64,000 bases of DNA from Sphingomonas sp. IC-11. GTDB taxonomy: Bacteria; Pseudomonadota; Alphaproteobacteria; Sphingomonadales; Sphingomonadaceae. Location: NCBI RefSeq assembly GCF_021043365.1, contig NZ_JAJNDU010000002.1:1-64000 (forward strand), given 5' to 3'. Below, in pieces: positions 63,083-64,000 of the stretch. Numbering within the stretch: the stretch's first letter is position 1; each line of letters begins with the position of its first letter. The notes below the pieces were generated by a model. That model did not search any database, was not told the origin of the DNA, and saw only the letters and a program-made list of their open reading frames with translations. The position numbers and the translations under genes were made by a program.

Positions 63083-63101
63083 AACCTAACAATCATAGGT
63101 T
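63083..63101. promoter_or_regulatory. TetR-type operator 4 (TetR/ferredoxin reductase promoter)
   Basis: AACCTA-N7-TAGGTT, a perfect dyad extended on both sides by GTT and TAAC. It lies 57 bases upstream of the TetR start and 26 bases upstream of the ferredoxin reductase start. It is the best-conserved member of the four. Confidence 0.7.
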
Positions 63102-63126
63102 TAACAATCGTGCGAGGGGAGGGCCA

Positions 63127-64000
63127 ATGAGCAGCTATGACGTGGTGATCGTCGGCGCCGGCCATGGCGGGGCGCAGGCCGCCATCGCGCTGCGCCAGGC
63201 AAAGTTCGACGGGACGCTCGCGGTGATCGGCGCGGAACCGGAACTGCCCTATGAACGCCCGCCTTTGTCCAAGGAATATCTCGCCGGCGACAAGACGTTC
63301 GACCGCATCCTGATCCGCCCGGCGGCCTTCTGGCAGGAACGCGGCGTGGAGATGCTGCTCGGCCGCGCGGTCACTGCCGTCGATCCCGCCGCGCATACCG
63401 TCACCACCGCCGATGGCCGGGCGATCGGCTACCGCCACCTCATCTGGGCGACCGGCGGCAGCCCGCGCCGCCTCGCCTGCGCCGGCAACGATCTCGCCGG
63501 GGTCCATACCGTGCGCACCCGCGCCGACGCCGATCGCATGATGGCCGAGCTTCCCGGCGTGACCGACGCGGTCGTCATCGGTGGCGGCTATATTGGGCTG
63601 GAAGCCGCCGCCGTCCTCGCCAAGTTCGGCAAGAAGGTCGTTCTGCTCGAGGCGCTCGACCGGGTCCTCGCCCGAGTCGCCGGCCCGGACCTGTCACGCT
63701 TCTACGAGGCGGAGCATCGCGCGCACGGCGTCGACGTTCGGCTCGGCGCTGTGGTCGACTGCATCGTCGGCGAGGACGGTCGCGCCACTGGCGTGCGCCT
63801 TTCCGACGGCAGCGTCATCCCGGCGCAGCTCGTCATCGTCGGCATCGGCATCATCCCCGCGGTGGAACCCTTGCTCGCCGCGGGAGCGGTCGGCGGCAAT
63901 GGCGTCGCGGTCGACGCGCAATGCCGCACCAGCCTGCCCGACGTCTTCGCGATCGGCGATTGCGCGCTCCACACCAACGGCTTTGCCGACGGCACGGAGA
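63127..64000 (+). CDS. Ferredoxin-NAD(P) reductase (partial, runs off the window)
   Basis: The first 291 codons of an FAD-dependent pyridine nucleotide-disulfide-type reductase. The FAD site is [11 protein letters not shown] at about 9-19, the pattern [15 protein letters not shown] is typical of rubredoxin/ferredoxin reductases, the NAD site is [10 protein letters not shown], and [11 protein letters not shown] is the C-terminal FAD motif. ATG at 63127 follows GGGGAGGG. It is the likely electron donor (through a ferredoxin) for the P450. The ferredoxin gene probably lies past position 64000. The end of the gene is not in the window. Confidence 0.92.
   Translation, partial: MSSYDVVIVGAGHGGAQAAIALRQAKFDGTLAVIGAEPELPYERPPLSKEYLAGDKTFDRILIRPAAFWQERGVEMLLGRAVTAVDPAAHTVTTADGRAIGYRHLIWATGGSPRRLACAGNDLAGVHTVRTRADADRMMAELPGVTDAVVIGGGYIGLEAAAVLAKFGKKVVLLEALDRVLARVAGPDLSRFYEAEHRAHGVDVRLGAVVDCIVGEDGRATGVRLSDGSVIPAQLVIVGIGIIPAVEPLLAAGAVGGNGVAVDAQCRTSLPDVFAIGDCALHTNGFADGTE

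Overview
The window is GC-rich (by eye about 65%) chromosomal DNA, probably from a sphingomonad (Sphingomonas or a close alphaproteobacterial relative). The reasons are five TonB-dependent receptors in 64 kb, many catabolic oxygenases, tightly overlapping genes, an initiator tRNA of alphaproteobacterial type, and ECF41, Rrf2 and Zur-like regulatory signals. The genus is inferred, not proven.

Layout. 1-930: tRNA-fMet and a gene-poor stretch. 931-3572: DUF202 membrane protein, anchored hypothetical protein, SLC13-type anion permease. 3592-9254 (minus): a seven-gene caa3-type cytochrome oxidase operon (cytochrome c, CoxII-cytochrome c fusion, extended CoxI, CoxIII, small membrane protein, CtaG, cytochrome c). 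9586-13249 (plus): PhyH dioxygenase, SDR and Baeyer-Villiger monooxygenase. 13429-14904: a CinA-like protein and AlkB. 15107-23726 (minus): SDR, TetR, acyl-CoA ligase, carboxylesterase, MFS and TonB receptor; with the preceding trio this looks like a ketone/ester catabolic locus. 24050-26726: diguanylate cyclase, LysR, periplasmic HIUase-like protein. 26893-35405: an organosulfur locus of two converging units, TauD/AtsK-type dioxygenase plus SsuD against TonB receptor, NtaA-type monooxygenase and SsuA/C/B. 35793-36300: a frameshifted AhpD-like gene that keeps an ECF41-type promoter. 36292-43393: siderophore-type TonB receptor with an ABC exporter (two DUF3526 permeases), divergent from an Rrf2 regulator and a TrxB-like flavoprotein. 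43536-45815: ZnuD-like zinc receptor with a Zur-like box. 46184-48220: two AhpD-like genes divergent from an ECF41 sigma factor, with matching ECF41 promoters facing both ways. 48540-49250: decayed DNA with an IS6-family remnant. 49264-51337: hydrolase, GFA protein, TetR. 51334-64000: molybdopterin oxidoreductase, then a P450 catabolic cluster (thiolase-like, DUF35, P450, acyl-CoA ligase, GMC oxidoreductase, TonB receptor, TetR, ferredoxin reductase running off the end).

The strongest new observations are regulatory. Four near-identical dyads, AACCTA-N7-TAGGTT, lie in front of the transcription units of the P450 cluster and probably define the regulon of the TetR protein at 62343-63026. Three copies of TGTCACR-N16-CGTC link the ECF41 sigma factor to its own gene, to the AhpD-like pair and to the decayed paralogue about 11 kb away. 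A shared palindrome lies at the outer edges of both organosulfur units, and an 11-bp inverted repeat marks the promoter region between the TonB receptor/DUF3526 operon and its Rrf2 neighbour. All gene functions are inferred from sequence motifs and context.
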